A DNA stretch of 64,000 nt from Nematostella vectensis (GCF_932526225.1 NC_064038.1:8741070-8805069), one strand, 5' to 3'; shown: positions 50,466 to 62,334, numbered from the stretch's first letter. A program made the numbers and translations. The notes: a model not told the origin generated them from the sequence alone.

Positions 50466-52422
50466 ATGAAAACTTACTCCCTGCGGTCGAACATATATCT
50501 GCCTGCGTTTGTGGCAAGCGAAAATAGATTGCCCAAAATGATGCGCACAAGATTCATGCGGCAGTACAGCTCGTTAATTTTAGCGTTCATTTTTGGGGTT
50601 ATCGTGACCCGGTTGTTCTGCTGGCACACGGCGGAGATCGAGAGCATCACATTAAAAACAGCGGAGGAGCAAGTTTTAAAGGTGGAATCAACAGGGAAAA
50701 AAATAATGCTAACTACGCCAACTTACAACTCTCCGAAACCTACAACGGTTTCAAATTACGTGGACTTCGGGGACGACGCTGGTAAAGTTAAAGGAGAAGA
50801 AATCGCGACTGAAGAGCCAACTTTGAAAAGAGTAGATTATCCCCCACTATTAAGTAACAAGAAACTAATTGTAACACCTCAAGCATGCCCGAACGACGAT
50901 TTATACCTTTTGATCCTAGTGATTTCTACTGGTCGCAACTTTGAGGCAAGAAAGGCTATTCGAAAATCATGGGGAAGAGCGGACACTTCCAAAAGGAACG
51001 TTACAACTCCGGAAAGTGTTCGTGTCATTTTCGTCGTTGGTTCGGACGAGAAAAGTGACAGCCGAGTTACAAAGGAGGCAAAACGTTACAAAGATATCCT
51101 ACGAGGAAACTTCGACGATGTTTATCATCAAAACGAATTCCATTCTGTAAAAGCTTTGTTAGCCTTCAAATGGGCTACGCTCTCCTGCCGTTCTAAATTC
51201 ATCTTAAAAGTGCTCACTGAGAGCTTTGTCAATGTTCCAGCCACTATGGAATGGTTAAGGAGCAAAAAGCCAGAGAGCTCAGACGTGCGGGAACTATATA
51301 CAGGGTTCTGCCACGGACATGATACTGGAGGGGCCGCGGTGATAAGGAATAAAGAGAGCCCTTGGTACATAACTGAGGAGGAGTGGCCAGAGGGAAGACT
51401 TCCGCCATACGCCTCGGGAATGGGAATAGCCATGTCTTTTGATGTTGTATCAAGGCTGGTGAAACTATCAACAGAGGTACGTATCACCGGAAGCTATTGG
51501 GCTATACTATCGGACAAAGCTAGTGCATTTTGCAAATTTTTTTTTCAATAATACTTTTTGTATCGAAAAGTTTTAAAATATGTAGTATTTGTGCAGGAAT
51601 AATTTACATCGCCAGAGAAATATGTCAAATGCGCGCATGCGTGTGAATGTCTGTAAGCAATGTCACTGAAGATGGAACTAGGAGTAAGTGTCCCAACGGT
51701 TTATTTACCTTCCTCAATCAAGGTTAACGTAGCCTGCGTAGCGGCTCAAGGGAGAGGGACGGGGAGAGAAGAGGAAAGAGGAGAAAAAGCGAGCGCGCGG
51801 CCTCTCTCCCTCTCTTTCCCTTGAGCTGCTATGCAGGCTAAGGTCAGTGGAGCGGAGGGACCGGACGACCGGTTCCATCTCTTTATTCTAAAAGAGGAAT
51901 TTACATTCTTCTATATCTTTCGCATCTTCATTGAACAACTGCCAAAGCTTTGAATGTGGAAGTGCATTATCGACAAAAATCAAATTACATTTTGAGGAGT
52001 CACTGGCAAATCCACCAAACACTGTTCATCATGACATTAGAGTTATAGAGGCCCTCATTCTACAGGGTGTAATAACCACCAAAAAGTAGAAGAAACATAA
52101 AAAGAAATCTAAAAAATCACCCCCTTCTGGGAAATCCACCCCTTTTGTGTCATTAAAACGCTTGACCATTCATAAAACATATTCATTTGTATTTCCATGT
52201 ATTTCCTAGGGCTCTACGTTACATATTGAGGACGTCCATATCGGTATTCTAATGAAGAAGCTATCTCTCACTTGTCAAGATGACAATTCGCGCTTTGACA
52301 CGGCTTACACTACGATGCTGACGGAATGTGAAGACCTCAAGTTCTGCGTGCTCGGTGGAGTTCCAGCCAAAGACATGTACTATTTGTATCAGAATGTTAT
52401 CAACCTCAAAGAGATTTGCTAA
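50466..52422 (+). CDS. GT31 beta-1,3-glycosyltransferase-like protein lacking the DxD motif (2 exons, 407 aa)
   Basis: Exons 50466-51476 and 52210-52422, 1224 nt in frame. It resembles Golgi beta-1,3-galactosyl/GlcNAc-transferases: a type II membrane anchor (SLILAFIFGVIVTRLFCW), then LYLLILVISTGRNFEARKAI and RKSWG (family R..IR.TWG), VIFVVGSDEK, CRSKFILK, PPYASGMGIAMS and, in exon 2, LHIEDVHIGI (the EDV motif). The metal/UDP-binding acidic triplet, normally (T)DDDVFVN, is replaced by LTESFVN (residues 250-252, nt 51213-51221), so catalysis is unlikely. The start is uncertain: ATG at 50466 or 50538, both in frame and upstream of the anchor. The last exon is duplicated downstream at 59374. It may be a pseudoenzyme or be on its way to becoming a pseudogene, although the frame is intact over 407 codons. 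Confidence 0.85.
51731..51839. mobile_element. Foldback AGCCTGCGTAGCGGCTCAAG, copy in block A
   Basis: AGCCTGCGTAGCGGCTCAAG at the left and CTTGAGCTGCTATGCAGGCT at the right form a hairpin around a purine- then pyrimidine-rich middle. The same element lies at 55916-56027 in block B, so it predates the duplication. Confidence 0.75.
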
Positions 52423-52813
52423 AGACCTTTAGATAATTCCTGGCACAAATCTCTTAATCAACGGACCTCCCCACTACTTGGACTTTGGGATGATGAAAAA
52501 TTCGAATGTTCTTTTAAAAAATAGTGTTGCATATCAACAACGTATATAACGCTTACTTTGATTATTGTAAATATTTTTGCTATTATCAATCTTTAAACTA
52601 AGTCACAAGGATTATAGTAATGTACTTTGAAGATACTTATTGTGTTTCTGAAATGTTAATAGAAATCTGAGTAACTTTTTTCAAGGACTTTGGCAAGGCG
52701 CACATACGCAGGACCCGTGCTATAGCGTGGTCGCTTTCGCGCTCAAATCCAACCTTCTGGGAATACCGCCTATTGGAATTTTGCATGCACAAATTAAAAG
52801 GCGCCAGATTTAG

Positions 52814-52830
52814 TATAACTTATAATACGG
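52814..52830 (+). promoter_or_regulatory. Possible TATA region of orphan gene A
   Basis: TATAACTTATAATA about 200 bp before the ATG. The homologous place in the duplicate reads TATAAATA (59983-59990). The sequences between this point and the ATG are conserved between the copies. Weak evidence only. Confidence 0.35.
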
Positions 52831-53015
52831 GTTTATGTTCCTTCGTAATTTGTACTGAACCTTGGGGCAGGTCCGTTACCCTGTATCCTGTACATTCACA
52901 CAGGGTGACCGTGACGCTTTCTAGCGCTGACTTTGATGTCACAATGCAAATGAACTACGTAAATCGTTCCACTGATTTCAGTCAGTTTTACAGACTCGCT
53001 GAGAGTAACTGCACA

Positions 53016-55033
53016 ATGCCGTCGCTTCTCAGTATTTATCTTATGGCTATACTTGTGTTCTTTAACAGCGTCAAATACGTGAAACCTCCGCATTTTGGAA
53101 ATGATGGTAAGTAAAATATGAAGTAAACATTGCTAACTTCAAGATAAATTTGATAATTTTTTGTTTTCGTTTCCTGTAAAATGATTGATTTGTAAAGAGA
53201 ACTCACACAAGCGGAAAAAGGATATAATAAAAAACTTCATAAACAAAACCCGTTTTTGCAATCATTCAGGGATTTTCATATTTCATTTTCTAGTTTGCTT
53301 TCTTATTGGAGAAATGAACCTTATCACTATGGTAACAGACAGGGTTTCGCGCAAGCGCATGGAAAAGCGCGCGCTTTTTCTGGAGCAAATCGAGCGTGCT
53401 CATTTGCTCTTTACACATGATTCATATCAAATGCGTCGAATTTTTCTAAATATAACCCTTTATTACTAATGTCAACGACAAATTTGTTGTGATGATAATG
53501 ATATCCTTGTCATTTCTTCTAACCGCAGCAAAGATGAGAATTACGAAAAACAGCTACCTACTGACCAGGTCGGAAGTGGCCAGAAACGATTGGAAATCGT
53601 TCGATACAATTCGACTCACACAGACATTTAGAGGGACTTATATTTTTGAGACAGAAAATCCCCACGTTGTCTTCAAGCCTATCCGACTCTTTCCTAAGAA
53701 AGACAAGACGACACCCGGGGAAAATCTGCTGAGTGAAGGCGAGAGAAGACTTGCGACAGATGACACTAAGCAAGAAACTACACTGGCAACAGCAGACCAG
53801 CACATGCTAATAAGGTGTAGGGTGGACATGGTAGATAGGTGCGCAAACACAGACTTTCTGCTTCCCTACGATGTTGACGTTATCAAGTCTGATGCTATTG
53901 CCAGTAGACTTGAGAAAGCTAAGAATGATACCTCACAGTTCTTTGGTTCAGCTATTGTTGAGTGGCCATCAGTATCTACCGCTACCAGTGAGCGATTCCA
54001 CTCGATGCCCAAAATATGGCGGGGCCAAGTGAGCAACATAGTACACAAACTAGGAAAAGCTTGGAGCATTCTGGCGGATTTTAGCCAGGAACCCAATGGA
54101 AATGCTGGAAAAAGTATAGAGCTAGTTTCAAACGGTACAATGGCTCAAAACGTCACAATGAATCGCATTAACGTCCAGACCATAGACGCAAATACTTTTA
54201 ATGGTACTACGGGCCAGACATCAAATGGGGCTACTGTCCGGAGCAACACCGAACAAGAACCAAACTATACAAATACGAGGCTGACGAGGAATACGTTTGT
54301 AAATCGCCATAGCAGAAGAAGAATGAGGGCAAAGAAACATGACGGACTAGAGACTAGGATTTTGACACCACTTTTAGACAAGCTGTACAGTCATCTGCAA
54401 GATGGTTGGAGTCAAGTTCCTGACGCGTTGACCTTAGTGAATTATCTGGTACATAACTTCAAACAAGGCCTTCAGAAACGCCACAGGGTGCCAGGTAGGG
54501 TATTTAATGCTTATTGTTGACTGTGCAATATTGCGCTATTCCTGGTAACCCTTTCTTTCTTGTTACAGAGGGACGACCAAAGGTCCGCCTTAGGGACTAT
54601 GCCAAAAGGCCCGGGAAGACCATAGCATCGCTGTTAGGTCTACTCTTTATTGTTCTCGCTGTGTGTTGTGCGCGGAGATTTGTTTCTTGGCGCAGGCAGA
54701 GAATGCCTCCTTTTGTACATCGGTAAGTAAGAAATAATTATCAAACATTAATAATGGTTATTATGACTATTATCATCATCAATTATTATTTATTATTTGA
54801 GTGGTCTTACTGTTAAAAGGAGTAATCTATATGCAGGTTTATTCTTAATCAGACGCGGCAAGAAAAGACGTCGCGGGAACTCCTACAGGATTCTTGTGAA
54901 TGACTTTTTGAGATGGATCGGCGAGACTACAGTTCATCCCGTCTTTGCAAAACTACAAATTGTTCTTTCAAGAGAAAACTTGATTCACATCTGGTTATGG
55001 ATTCTACAACTTAAAGAAACCTTTGATGGCTAG
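53016..55033 (+). CDS. Unrecognised single-pass membrane protein, copy A (4 exons, 463 aa)
   Basis: Exons 53016-53106, 53529-54494, 54569-54722, 54853-55033, 1392 nt in frame. Exon 1 encodes a signal peptide (MPSLLSIYLMAILVFFNS). Exon 2 is an ectodomain of about 320 residues with no domain I recognise. It has five N-glycosylation sequons (NDT, NGT, NVT, NGT, NYT), few cysteines (the pair CRVDMVDRC) and a basic stretch RHSRRRMR at 290-297 that could be cleaved by furin. Exon 3 gives a transmembrane helix at about 369-387 (ASLLGLLFIVLAVCCA). Exon 4 gives a basic cytoplasmic tail (RRGKKRRRGNS) ending in an amphipathic LIHIWLWILQL. An in-frame ATG 75 nt upstream of exon 1's ATG exists, but the chosen start gives the better signal peptide. 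Intron 2 retention would end the protein seven codons later, giving a soluble form. Conservation of all splice sites and frame in both copies supports a real gene. Confidence 0.8.
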
Positions 55034-55184
55034 CTGCACGCAGTTCGCTTTTAAAACAATTCTTCCTCTTTCAGGTTCGCCCGAAGAAATTTCTATATTA
55101 AAAAAAAAAACAAAAATCACTTTTTGGTTATTATTTAAGGCGCTAACCTGTATGTATTGTAATTTTTGGATAAAATTAAACTTG

Positions 55185-55798
55185 CGCACCGTGAATAATA
55201 AAGCCTTTGCGCATCTCGAGTAATAGGCCCTTTGCGCACCGTGAATAATTGAGCCATTGCGAACTGTAAGTAATAGATAGAGCCTTTGCGCACCATGAGT
55301 AATGGAGCCTTTCCTCGGCCTGAGTAAAAAAACCTTTGCGCACCGTCAGAGCCTTTGCGCACCGTGAGTAATAAAGCTTTTGTTCACCGTAAGTAATAGA
55401 TAGAGCCTTTGCGCTACGTAAGTAATAGAACGTTGTGCAACGTAAGTAATAGAGCCTTTGCACACCGTAAATAATAGATAGAGCCTTTGCCCACCGTGAG
55501 TAATAGAGCCTTTGCGCACCGTAAATAATAGATAGAGCCTTTGCCCACCGTGAGTAATAGAGCCTTTGCGCACCGTAAGTAATAGGTAAAGCCTTTGCGC
55601 ACCGTAAATAATACATAGAGCCTTTGCCCACCGTGAGTAATAGAGCCTTTGCGCACCGTAAGTAATAGGTAAAGCCTTTGCGCACCGTAAGTAATAGGTA
55701 AAGCCTTTGCGCACCGTGAGTAATAGAGCTTTTGCGCACCGTGAGTAATAGATCTTTTGCGCACCGCGGGTAAATAAGCCTTTGCGCACCGTGAGTTA
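55185..55798. repeat. About 26-bp minisatellite GCCTTTGCGCACCGTGAGTA-ATAGA, block A
   Basis: About 22 imperfect units follow orphan gene A. Unit length varies through short ATAGATA insertions. Long reverse-strand frames rich in RCAKALLLTVRKG are repeat artefacts. The array ends at the junction with block B. Confidence 0.93.
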
Positions 55799-55915
55799 TA
55801 GAGAAATAAATCAAGTGCGTGCAGCATGTGAAAGTCTGTAAGCAATGTCACTGAAGATGGAACTAGGAGTAAGTGTCCCAACGGTTTATTTACCTTCCTC
55901 AATCAAGGTTAGCGC

Positions 55916-56027
55916 AGCCTGCGAAGCGGTTCAAGGGAGAGGGACGGGGGGAGAGGGGACGAGAAAAGAAAAAGCGAGCGCGCGGCCTCTCCCCCTCCCT
56001 CCCCTCCCTTGAGCCGCTAAAGCAGGC
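55916..56027. mobile_element. Foldback AGCCTGCGAAGCGGTTCAAG, copy in block B
   Basis: Duplicate of the hairpin at 51731-51839, with arms starting AGCCTGCGAAGCGGTTCAAG and ending GCCGCTAAAGCAGGCT. Confidence 0.75.
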
Positions 56028-56261
56028 TAAGGTCTATGAAGCGGAGGGACGGGACGACCGATTCGATGTCTTTATTCTAAAAGAGGGATTTACATTCGTC
56101 TGTATCTTTCGAATCTTTATTGAACAACTGCCAAAGCTTTGAATTTGGAAGTTGCCATATCGACAAAAATCAAATTACATTTTGAGGAGTCACTTGCAAA
56201 TCTACCAAACACTGTTCATCATGAAATTAGAGTTATAGAGGCCCTCATTCTACAGGGTGTA

Positions 56262-58929
56262 CACTGTTAGTTTCAGAGAGTGGTTTTAACTCCAAAAGGG
56301 GAGTAAAAAAACGAGGTACAAAATGACTCCCTTTTTGGAGTAATTTTTTACTCCCTTTTTTCTACTCTCTCAAGGGAGTAGATTTTACCCCTGTAGGGGA
56401 GTAACTAAAGGGAGTGATTTACTAGGTTGCTTGCTATTACTCCATTAAAGGAGTACAATTTACCCTCAAAATGGAGTTATTTTTTACTCCTTTTTTCCTA
56501 CTCCCACTTTAGGGGGTAGCTAAGTGGAGTAATTTACTAGGTTGCTTGTAGTTACTCCATTAAAAGAGTACAATTCACCCTCAAAATGGGAGTCAATTTT
56601 TACTCCCTATTTTGTTATTTCCCCCTACTAATTGGGTAACTAAAGGGATGATTTCAACCCCCTCCCCCCTGTTTTTACAAAATGGCCGTTTAAACTCCAC
56701 CTACTTCAGGGGTTAATACTGGAGAAAGTAGAGTAATTTAGAAACACCAAGGAAAAGACGTTATTATGAATTTGACAAATCATTTAATTAAACAATTCAG
56801 TTTAAAAAATAACAAAAATATAAGTTGAAAAAATGTTTGAAAAATAATAGTCATTTGACATAAGGTATCCAGGACAAAATTACTAACAAGTGTCCCAACA
56901 TAAGAAAGCTGAAACAAACATAACACAATATTATTTTTCTATAACAACTTTAACAGCTTTTGAACATTACCCTTTTTGGCGTCATTACGGTTTTCCAAAA
57001 GAACTGCCTCCTCCTCCATCTTTGTATATTCAGATAAGAAGCTAGAAGCCCAATGCCTCTATATGCACCATTTAAATTTGAACCTGGTAGGCTAGCTTGA
57101 AAAGATAACTAGGTTCTTCATATATATGATCAGAATATACGGACAAAAACCAACTACCGTAACGTAAGATATTCAAAATAAATATCTGGACAAATTTTAG
57201 GTGCAAGACTGATTACTAGGTTTTTACTAAGCTAAGTTATTCAATTTTGTGCTTCAAGTAACATTTTATAAAGCATAGGCGCTTTAGATGTAAGTACAGT
57301 GATTAGTGAATAACTTAAGTTTACGAAGTTTTTATTCGTTTCTTGCGATTTACGCATTGATACATTCCTTATACCTCAAACTTCTTTCTTTTCTGGCTTT
57401 CAACTCGAGCACATTTTACTATCTCTATCTATGTCCTGCGAAGGTAATAAGAGAAACACATAAGAAGGTAGTATTGCTTTGGAAGATAACAAAGAATCAC
57501 AAAACATATCAATCTAGTTCGAGAAATCCGCTCACGAACGATGATTTGATGCTGAAGTTGGTCGCAGAAGTCACATTTAGTATTGAACCTATCACATTAT
57601 AAATCCCATTACACACTAACCTTTAACTTCAATCCATGTTCTGCCATCAAATCCTCAAAAAAGGTGGATTACGCGTAGAAAAGACGGGAATAAACGGCTC
57701 TCTGTTTGGAGGTTATGATAATGGCTTTCGTTCGACCGTTATGATTTTGCGCCTTGGGCCCAAGCCCCTCTCGGCCACTAAAGCGAGGGACGCCCGGTAC
57801 ATTTTGGTTTTACGGGCCCTGGTGAGCCGTCTTCTATCTGCAAAGCGGGACTTCTTTTTTTTTTTATAATCTCAAGTAGCATTTCTATTAGAAACAATAT
57901 ATATTATTTTATAATGTTCAAATCGGATCTAAGACTTTTATACAATTATCACCCTACCTATCTTTCTTTTCAATGCAGTACTAATTATTCTGAGCGAATT
58001 CTGAAAGTACACCACATAAAACTCATGTTCGAGTCCAAGCCTGTCTTTGATTACATTTCTTATTGTTGTAGTATAACTGACAATATATGCAAGTATGGCG
58101 AGGCCTGTTCTTGTATTGAAAATGTTCTTTTAGCATTTCCTAAGAATTTCCTAAGAGTTCCTAAATTGTAGAACTTCAAATCTTCTTCCTAAGATTTTCT
58201 TATCCAAATTATTTCAATTTTCTGGTCTACTGCTTATACTAGGAAATCCTAGGAATTTTTAGGAAGTTTAATCTTATTTTGTTGTTTTGATCGAACTTAG
58301 GAAATCTTAGGAAACTCCTAGGCACAGGGTAGAGTTTTTTGTCTCAATACCAATAAATACCATAAATTATTATTTTTATCTTTTGTCTTATATAATAAAG
58401 ACTATCGTTTTCCTTCTTAAATTCAGCTAATTTAGAGTAAAAAAACAACTCTCTTTATTTTATATATTTGGAGTGATTTGTTACTGCTCTAAAAAGATAC
58501 AGCTGGAGTAAAAACTACTCTTTCAACACGAGATGGCTGGAGTAGTTTTTACTCTTCAAAACCTACCCCCTAAAAGGAGTACTTTTTTTACTCCATTTCT
58601 TGACCATCTGGAGTAAAAATAACTCTTTTCACTTCAGATAGTTGGAGTAGCTTTTACTCTGCTAAAATTACTCCCAGAAAAGAGTACTTTTTACTCTATT
58701 ATTTGACCAACAAGAGTGAAAATTACTCTTTTTCTAAAATACATTCGATACTAATTCTCAGCAGAGTAAAACTTACTCCGTTAAGGGAGTAAACAAAAAA
58801 AATACTCCTCAGTGGAGTAGTTTTTACTCCAATAAAGGAGTTCAAATTACTCCTTTAAAAGTACTCCATCGCAAAGAGTAGTTTTTACTCTCTGAGTGGA
58901 GTAAAAATAACTCCCTGAAACTAACAGTG
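56262..58929. mobile_element. DNA transposon, 2668 bp, CACTGTTAGTTTCAG ends, TA duplication
   Basis: Present in block B and absent from the matching site in block A (GGGTGTAATAACC, about 52065-52078). The termini CACTGTTAGTTTCAG and CTGAAACTAACAGTG are inverted, and TA is duplicated at 56260-56261 and 58930-58931. Both subterminal regions (about 56280-56640 and 58490-58915) are packed with GGAGTAAAAA and TTTTTACTCC words in both orientations. At 58125-58325 a second set of TTCCTAAG/CTTAGGAA palindromes occurs. No transposase is recognised, so it is probably non-autonomous. CAC ends with a 2-bp TA duplication suggest the CACTA/Mirage/Chapaev group, as inference. Confidence 0.88.
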
Positions 58930-59373
58930 TAATAACCACCAAAAAGTAGAAGAAACATAAAAAGAAACATCTAAAAAAACGCCCTTCTAGGAAATCCACC
59001 CCTTCCGTGTCATTTAAACATAAATAAATGCAATGGCTGTCTTTTTTCTAAATGGTCTAAAAGAGCCCCGAGCGAGCGCGCGGGAGGCCTGTGATATTTT
59101 AAAACGGAAGGGACTAGGCTCCTTTTTTTAAAGATGGCTGCCAGCAAAATCGTTGTAAAACACGAATTCCTGCATGTTTACGCGGAAATTCTAGACTTAC
59201 AAAGTTCGAGAGCGATAAAAAAACGAAAACATGATCAAAGCGGACACCCAAATATGGTATGTGATACCTAATAAGGAAATGACCGATCGAGCAAGAAAAA
59301 CGATAGTTCCGCTTATGACTGTTTTACGCTTGATCATTCATAAAAACATATTTGTTTCATTTGTATTTCCTAG

Positions 59374-59580
59374 GGTTCTACGCTACATATTGAGGACGAC
59401 CATATCGGTATTCTAATAAAATCTCTCACTTGTCAAGATGACAATTCGCGCTTTGACACGGCTTACACTACGATGCTGACGGATTGTGAAGACCTCAAGT
59501 TCTGCGTGCTCGGTGGAGTTCCAGCCAAAGACATGTACTATTTGTATCAGAATGTTATCAACCTCAACGAGATTTGCTAA
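59374..59580 (+). pseudogene. Orphaned copy of the GT31-like last exon
   Basis: Duplicate of exon 52210-52422 with an intact acceptor, frame and stop (69 codons with stop). Two codons are missing near the start (GILIKSLTC against GILMKKLSLTC) and the EDV motif is changed to EDD. There is no first exon next to it. It could be a dead fragment, or an alternative last exon for the first exon at 50466-51476, since the phase matches. Confidence 0.8.
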
Positions 59581-59982
59581 AGACCTTTAGATAATTCCTG
59601 GCAGAGGGCACAAAGCTCTAAATCACCGACCCTCCCCACTTCTCTGGCACTTTGGGATGATAAAAAAATCGAGTGTGCTTTTAAAAAATAGTTTAGCATA
59701 TCAACAACGTCTTTAACGCCACTTTTGATTATTGTAAATATTTTTGCTATTATCAATATTTAAACTTAGTCACATGGATTACAGTCATGTACTTTGGAAA
59801 AACGTTTTCGCGTTTCTGAAATGTTAATAGAAATCTGAGTAACCTTTTTCAAGGACCTTGGCAAGGCGCGCATGCGCAGAACCGACGTGCTATAGCGTGG
59901 TCGCTTTCGTGCTCAAATCCAATCTTCTGGGAACACCGCCTATTGAAATTTTGCACGCACAAATTAAAAGGCGCCCGCTTAG

Positions 59983-59990
59983 TATAAATA
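59983..59990 (+). promoter_or_regulatory. TATAAATA, possible TATA box of orphan gene B
   Basis: About 195 bp upstream of the orphan B ATG. The duplicate upstream of gene A is changed at this site. Not otherwise supported. Confidence 0.4.
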
Positions 59991-60184
59991 TACGGGTTTT
60001 TGTTGCTTCGTAATTTGTACTGAACCTTGGGGCAGGTCCGTTACCCTGTGTCCTGTACATTCACGCCATAACACAGGGTGACCGTGACGCTCGCTCGCGC
60101 TGACATGTCACAATGCAAATGAACTACGTAAATCGTTCCACTGATTTCAGTCAGTTTTACAGACTCGCTGAGAGTAACTGCACA

Positions 60185-62189
60185 ATGCCGTCGCTACTCG
60201 GTATTTATCTTATGGCTATACTTGTGTTCTTTAACGGCGTCAAATACGTAAAACCTCCGCTTTTTGGAAATGATGGTAAGTAAAATATGAAGTAAACGTT
60301 GCTTACTTCAAGATAAATTTGATAATTCTTGGTTTTCGTTTCCTGTGAAATGAATGATTTGTAAAGAAAACTCACACAAGCGGGAAAAGGATATCATAAA
60401 AAAATTTATAAACAAAACCCGTTTTTACAATCTTTTAGGGATTTTCATATTTCATTTTCTAGTTTGCTTTCTTGTTGGGGAAATGATCCTTATCACTATG
60501 GTAACAGACAGGGTTTTCGCGCAAGCGCATGGAAAAGCGCGCGCTTTTTCTGGAGCAAATCGTACGTGCTCCTTACATGATTCATATCAAATGCGTCGGA
60601 TTTTTCAAAGAATCTAAACCTTTATTACTAATGTCAACGACAAATTTGTTGTGATGATAATGATATCCTTGTCATTTTTTCTACCCGCAGCAAAGATGAG
60701 AATTACGAAAAACAGCTACCTACTTGCCAGGTCGGAAGTGGCCAGAAACGATTGGAAATCATTCGATACAATTCGACTCACACAGACATTAAGAGGGACT
60801 TATATTTTTGAGACAGAAAATCGTCACGGTGTCTTCAAGCCTATCCGACTCTTTCCTAAGAAAGACAACACGACACCCGGGGAAAATCTGCTGAGTGAAG
60901 GCGAGAGAAGACTTGCGACAGATGACACTAAGCAAGAAACTACACTGGCAACAGCAGACCAGCACATGCTAATGAGGTGTAGGGTGGACATGATGGATCG
61001 GTGCGCAAACACAGACTTTCTGCTTCACTACGATGTTGACGTTATCAAGTCTGATGCTATTCCCAGTAGCATTGAGAAAGCTGAGCATGATACCTCACAG
61101 TTCTTTGGTTCAGCTATTGTTGAGTGGCCATCAGTATCTACCGCTGCCAGTGAGCGATCCCACTCGATGCCCAAAATATGGTGGGGCCAAGTGAGCAACA
61201 TAGTACACAAACTAGGACAAGCTTGGAGCACTCTGTCGGATTTTAGCCAGGAACCCAATGGAAATGCTGGAAAAAGTATAGAGCTAGTTTTAAACGGTAC
61301 AATGAATCGCATTAACGTCCAGACCATAGACGCAAATACTTTTAATGGTACTACGGGCCAGACATCAAATGGGGCTACTGTCCGGAGCAACACCGACCAA
61401 GATCCAAACTATGCAAACACGAGGCTGTCGAGGAATACGTTTGTAAATCGCCATAGCAGAAGAAGAATGAGGGCAAAGAAACATGACGGACTAGAGAATA
61501 GGATTTTGACACCACTTTTAGACAAGCTGTACAGTCATCTGCAAGATGGTTGGAGTCAAATTCCTGACGCGTTGACCTTAGTGAATTATCTGGTACATAA
61601 CTTCAAACAAGGCCTTCAGAAACGCCACAGGGTGTCAGGTAGGGAGTTTAATGATTATTGTTGACTGTGCAATATTGCGCTATTCCTGGTAACCCTTTCT
61701 TTTTTGTTACAGAGCGACGACCAACGGTCCGCCTGAAGGACTATGTCAAAAGGCCCGGGAAGACCATATCATCGCTGTTAGGTCTACTCTTTATTGTTCT
61801 CGCTGTGTGTTGTGCGCGGAGATTCGTTTCTTGGCGCAGGCAGAGATTGCCTCCGTTTGTGCATCGGTAAGTAAGAAATAATCACCAAACATTAATAATA
61901 TTTTTTATAACTATTATTATCATCAATTATTATTTATTATTCGAGTGGACTTACTATTTAGAGGAGTAATCTTTTCGTGTTTGTATATGCGGGTTTGTTA
62001 TTTTTTAGACGCGGCAAGAAAAGACGTCGCGAGAACTCCTACAGGATTCTTGTGAATGACGTTTTGAGATGGATCGGCGAGACTACAGTTCATCCCGTCT
62101 TTGCAAAACTACAAATTGTTCTTTCAAGAGAAAACTTGATTCACATCTGGTTATGGATTCTACAACTTACAGAAACCCTTGATGGCTAG
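60185..62189 (+). CDS. Unrecognised single-pass membrane protein, copy B (4 exons, 457 aa)
   Basis: Exons 60185-60275, 60691-61638, 61713-61866, 62009-62189, 1374 nt in frame, with the same exon structure as copy A. Signal peptide MPSLLGIYLMAILVFFNGVK; transmembrane segment SSLLGLLFIVLAVCCARR; tail RRGKKRRRENS. It differs from A by an 18-nt in-frame deletion (loss of AQNV and neighbours) and about 38 replacement changes against about 9 silent ones, counted by eye. Three of the five sequons in A are lost here (NDT to HDT, NVT deleted, NYT to NYA), while the basic RHSRRRMR site, the cysteines and the transmembrane helix are kept. The function is unknown. Confidence 0.8.
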
Positions 62190-62334
62190 CTGCACGCAGT
62201 TCGCTTTTAAAACAATTCTTCCTCTTTCAGGTTCGCCCGAAGAAATTTCTATATTAAAAAAAAACAAAAATCACTTTTTGGTTATTATTTAAGGCGCTAA
62301 CCTGTATGTATTGTAATTTTTGGATAAAATAAAA

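Larger units (their letters stand above)
51614..55798 (+). repeat. Tandem segmental duplication, copy A
   Basis: Starts in the GT31-like intron (AGAGAAATATGTCAAATGCG) and runs through GT31 exon 2, orphan gene A and its 3' minisatellite. It is followed directly by copy B, which begins AGAGAAATAAATCAAGTGCG at about 55799. Most of the alignable sequence is highly similar. Confidence 0.88.

Noticed and set aside
52773-53015. Longer N-terminus for orphan gene A from an upstream ATG
   Set aside because: It would put about 80 non-hydrophobic residues before the signal peptide, and the far upstream part is not kept in frame in copy B. The MPSLL start gives a proper signal peptide in both copies.
55176-55902. 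Reverse-strand frames of 147-212 codons rich in RCAKALLLTVRKG
   Set aside because: These come from the GCCTTTGCGCACC minisatellite, with several overlapping frames open at once. The same occurs at 62254-63531.
57306-58171. Transposase inside the 2.67 kb element
   Set aside because: Only short frames (up to 98 codons) without any recognisable catalytic motif; the element is treated as non-autonomous.
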